DNA from: DASXAI01 sp963798445
Lineage (GTDB): Bacteria; Actinomycetota; Acidimicrobiia; Acidimicrobiales; Ilumatobacteraceae
Assembly: GCA_963798445.1 (NCBI GenBank)
Contig: CAWCTH010000003.1
Location: forward strand, 558,001 to 622,000
DNA: 64,000 bases
Reading direction: 5' to 3'
Below, in pieces: positions 61,808-64,000 of the stretch. The first letter of the stretch is position 1, and the number at the start of each line of letters is the position of its first letter. The position numbers were made by a program, and so were the translations under genes. A model generated the notes under the pieces. The model worked only from the letters and a program-made list of their open reading frames with translations, was not told the DNA's origin and did no database searches.

Positions 61808-63441
61808 AGCGCTTCTACGCCGCGACGGGGGTGGTGCTCCTCGCCGGCTTCCTCATCGTGGGCACCGCGACGGTCGTGACCGAACTGCTCCATCGCGACG
61901 CCGAGCAGCGACTGCTCGATCAGCGCACCGGTGAGGCCGGGGCGGTGCTGGCCACCGGCATCAGCGGTCTGCAGACACCGCTGGCCTCGGCGGCCGAGCT
62001 GGCGGAGGTCACAAACGGGGACCAGGCCGCCTTCAGCGCGGTGCTGGCCCGGTTGATCGGCACCGGCCCCGGCAAGCAGTTCGTCTCGGCGTCGTTGTAC
62101 TCGATCGACTCCACCGAGCCACTGGTGACCTTGGGCGAGCCGGCGCTGATCGCCAGCGCTGGGCCCGCCCGCGTCAGGACCATGCTCGACCGGGCGGCTT
62201 CGGGCGCGCAGCTCTGGGTGGTGGACCTGCTCGACCTGCCGGGCCGGCGCCTCGGCTACGCCTTCCGCTCCTTCCAGAACCCGGCCCACTACGTCGTCTA
62301 CACCGAGTCCGCACTGCCCGAACGCACCACCCGCTCCCGGACCACCGGGCCGTTCGAGGACCTCGACTACGCCACCTATCTCGGTGGCGGCGAGTCCGGG
62401 CGCGAGCTGCTCTATGCCAGCGTGGCGCAGGACCCCATCCCCGGCCGCACCTCGGAGACGGTGGTGCCGTTCGGCGACCATCAGCTCGTCCTCGTCACCA
62501 CCACCTCCGCCAGCCTGAGTGGCGAGCTGTCCCGCGTGCTGCCGTACCTGATCGCCGTGATCGGCTCCATGCTCGTCGTCGCCGGGGCGATCCTCACGCA
62601 ACGGTTGCTCCGGCGCCGAAGCGAAGCCGAAGCGCTGGCGGCCGACGTGTCCAGGTTGTACGAGGACCAACGCCATCGGGCCGAGACGTTGCAGCGCAGC
62701 CTGCTGCCGCGCGAGTTGCCGTCACCGCCGGGCGTCGAACTGGCGGCTCGCTACTGGCCCGCCGACGCCAGCAGCGAGATCGGCGGCGACTTCTACGACC
62801 TCTTCGAGGTGGCGCCGGGCCGGTGGGGCATCACCATCGGCGATGCCTGCGGTAAGGGCATCGAAGCGGCCGCGCTGACCGGGGTCACCCGTCACACGAT
62901 TCGCGTCGCCGCCCGCCACCTCGTGTCGCCCGCGGACGTGCTGCGATGGACGTACGAAGCCATCGACGCCTACGACGCCGAGACGTACGCCACCGTGTGC
63001 TTTGCCTTCCTCGTGCTCGACGATGGCCGAGCCGAGCTGGACGTTGCGCTCGGCGGTCATCCAGGCCCCCTGGTGTGCCGCGCCGACGGCACCGTGGAGG
63101 CGCTCGGCACCGAAGGCACGGTGCTGGGGCTGATCGAGCCGCGCGTCACCCGCACCCGTCACCCGTTGCATCCCGGCGACACGGTGGTCTTCTACACCGA
63201 CGGTGTCACCGATGCGGCGGGTGACCAGGCAATGACGCTGGCCGAGCTGAGGGACACGATCCGCCAGTCGGCCGGCGCCAGCCCGGGCGAGACGGCCGAC
63301 AACATCCGAGCATCGGTCGAACGCCGGCGCCCCGGTGGCAGCATGGACGACACGGCGCTGCTCATCGTCCATCTCGCCGACGATGTCGCGCCACCCGATG
63401 GATCCATCAGCGACGAGGAGGCAGCGGGCGCCACTCGTTGA
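61804..63441 (+). CDS. Membrane PP2C-type (SpoIIE-like) phosphatase
   Basis: A 545-residue protein. One helix near the N-terminus (FYAATGVVLLAGFLIVGTAT) and another at about 250-275 (VLPYLIAVIGSMLVVAGAIL) enclose an external sensor domain of about 200 residues. The PP2C core follows: SSEIGGDFYDLFEVAPGRWG, ITIGDACGKGIEAAALTGVT, PGDTVVFYTDGVTDA and SMDDTALLIVHLA, with the metal-binding Asp residues. It would dephosphorylate the STAS partner in response to an outside signal. GTG 61804. The target sigma factor is not in this operon. Confidence 0.9.
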   Translation: MKRFYAATGVVLLAGFLIVGTATVVTELLHRDAEQRLLDQRTGEAGAVLATGISGLQTPLASAAELAEVTNGDQAAFSAVLARLIGTGPGKQFVSASLYSIDSTEPLVTLGEPALIASAGPARVRTMLDRAASGAQLWVVDLLDLPGRRLGYAFRSFQNPAHYVVYTESALPERTTRSRTTGPFEDLDYATYLGGGESGRELLYASVAQDPIPGRTSETVVPFGDHQLVLVTTTSASLSGELSRVLPYLIAVIGSMLVVAGAILTQRLLRRRSEAEALAADVSRLYEDQRHRAETLQRSLLPRELPSPPGVELAARYWPADASSEIGGDFYDLFEVAPGRWGITIGDACGKGIEAAALTGVTRHTIRVAARHLVSPADVLRWTYEAIDAYDAETYATVCFAFLVLDDGRAELDVALGGHPGPLVCRADGTVEALGTEGTVLGLIEPRVTRTRHPLHPGDTVVFYTDGVTDAAGDQAMTLAELRDTIRQSAGASPGETADNIRASVERRRPGGSMDDTALLIVHLADDVAPPDGSISDEEAAGATR

Positions 63442-63463
63442 TCTGCGGGCTGTCCGCTCGCCC

Positions 63464-64000
63464 TCAGAGCACGATCTGTTCGACGTGATCGATCGGCAAG
63501 GCCGGGTCGCCCACGGCCGCCCGGCTGGCGGGCTGCTTCCGTAGCGGGTCGTGCTTCGCGTGAGCGGTCAAGGTGAGCCCAGTGCGCGCCGCGATGGTGG
63601 CGATCGGCACCTGGTACGTGCGGAAGGCGCCGAACGTGAAGGGGGCCTCACGGGTGAAGGGCTGGCGAAGGTTGGCCTGAGAGAGCATGTAGCCGGTGAT
63701 GGAGAGACGGTTGGTGTCGGTGCGACGGAACGCGACGATCTTCCAGTACTGCTGCGGGATGCGTATCGATCGGTACTCGGGGTCGCTGGGATCGAGCACG
63801 GGCCCCGTGAAAACGCTCACCTTCAGCTCGTGGGCACCGGCGTTGTCGAGGACGTAGTCCTCGAGGTCGCTCCAGGTCTTGGTGTTCAGTTCGTGGAGCT
63901 GCGGCGTGCAGTTCGTCCAGTGGAACGTGTCGGCGTTGGCCACCTCGGCGCCGTCTCCCCACACCGGGTCGAGCCGGCGCACCATGTGGCCTCGGTCGTA
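63464..64000 (-). CDS. DNA/RNA non-specific endonuclease (partial, 5' end beyond the window)
   Basis: The last 178 residues of a NucA/NUC1-family nuclease. At the window edge the catalytic DRGHMVRRLD motif (DRGH) is visible, followed by NADTFHWTNCTPQLHELNTK (the metal-binding Asn), DLEDYVLDNAGAHELKVSVF, TGPVLDP, QQYWKIVAFRRTDTNRLSIT and YMLSQANL. The N-terminus and any signal peptide lie outside. Such enzymes cut DNA and RNA without sequence choice and are often secreted. Confidence 0.9.
   Translation of the reverse strand, partial: YDRGHMVRRLDPVWGDGAEVANADTFHWTNCTPQLHELNTKTWSDLEDYVLDNAGAHELKVSVFTGPVLDPSDPEYRSIRIPQQYWKIVAFRRTDTNRLSITGYMLSQANLRQPFTREAPFTFGAFRTYQVPIATIAARTGLTLTAHAKHDPLRKQPASRAAVGDPALPIDHVEQIVL

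Overview
The window is high-GC DNA from an actinobacterium. It carries a WhiB-type Fe-S regulator, a BldD homologue with a complete c-di-GMP motif, an F420-type luciferase-family oxidoreductase, wax ester/triacylglycerol synthase, a PAC2 protein and a LAxTG surface protein. The gene mix (aerobic benzoyl-CoA box genes, Thr-rich secreted proteins, LAL regulators) is compatible with Acidimicrobiia, but that placement is inference. It reads as chromosomal core plus lineage-specific genes. I saw no insertion sequence, CRISPR array, phage or plasmid module.

Layout. 0.1-6.3 kb: MmcQ-like protein, dodecin, then the operon boxC-boxB-benzoate-CoA ligase-hydrolase. 6.3-10.4 kb: hemerythrin-like protein, hydrolase with half a VOC gene, a solo NuoF-like protein and a MOSC protein. 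10.6-13.6 kb: a storage-lipid cluster of phasin-like protein, XRE regulator, WS/DGAT and lipase behind a repeat-rich promoter. 13.8-20 kb: nuclease lipoprotein, membrane protein, glutamate decarboxylase, a decayed AraC region with a 21-bp direct repeat, WhiB and a sortase-type surface protein. 20.2-34.9 kb: tRNA-Val, hemW, bldD, then hrcA-dnaJ-rsmE under a CIRCE element, photolyase, lepA, rpsT, holA, comEC, comEA and thioredoxin. 35-43.5 kb: phosphotransferase, PAC2 protein, LLM oxidoreductase, K+ channel, fatty-acyl-AMP ligase and leuS. 43.5-53 kb: exporter, a sigma-factor/anti-sigma/membrane fusion, cold-shock protein, desaturase operon, metallopeptidase-EVE pair and a LAL regulator. 53-64 kb: a META-domain lipoprotein coupled to a substrate-binding/peptidoglycan-binding/fasciclin fusion, a broken flippase-like gene, hydrolase, SDR, degenerate EAL protein, a STAS/anti-sigma/PP2C operon, and an endonuclease cut by the window edge.

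Three themes recur. First, two families of long sequence-conserved palindromes (A: copies at 817, 20157, 43449; B: copies at 8302, 49526) sit at gene ends and look like dispersed terminator-type repeats. Second, several conserved genes, including the single ribosomal protein S20 gene, carry one-base frameshifts, which points to residual sequencing indels rather than gene death. Third, there is a strong regulatory layer built from fusion or partner-switching proteins and c-di-GMP-type domains (membrane-tethered sigma factor, BldD, inactive EAL, STAS/RsbW/SpoIIE operon).

All calls rest on reading the sequence and remembered family features. No database search was run.
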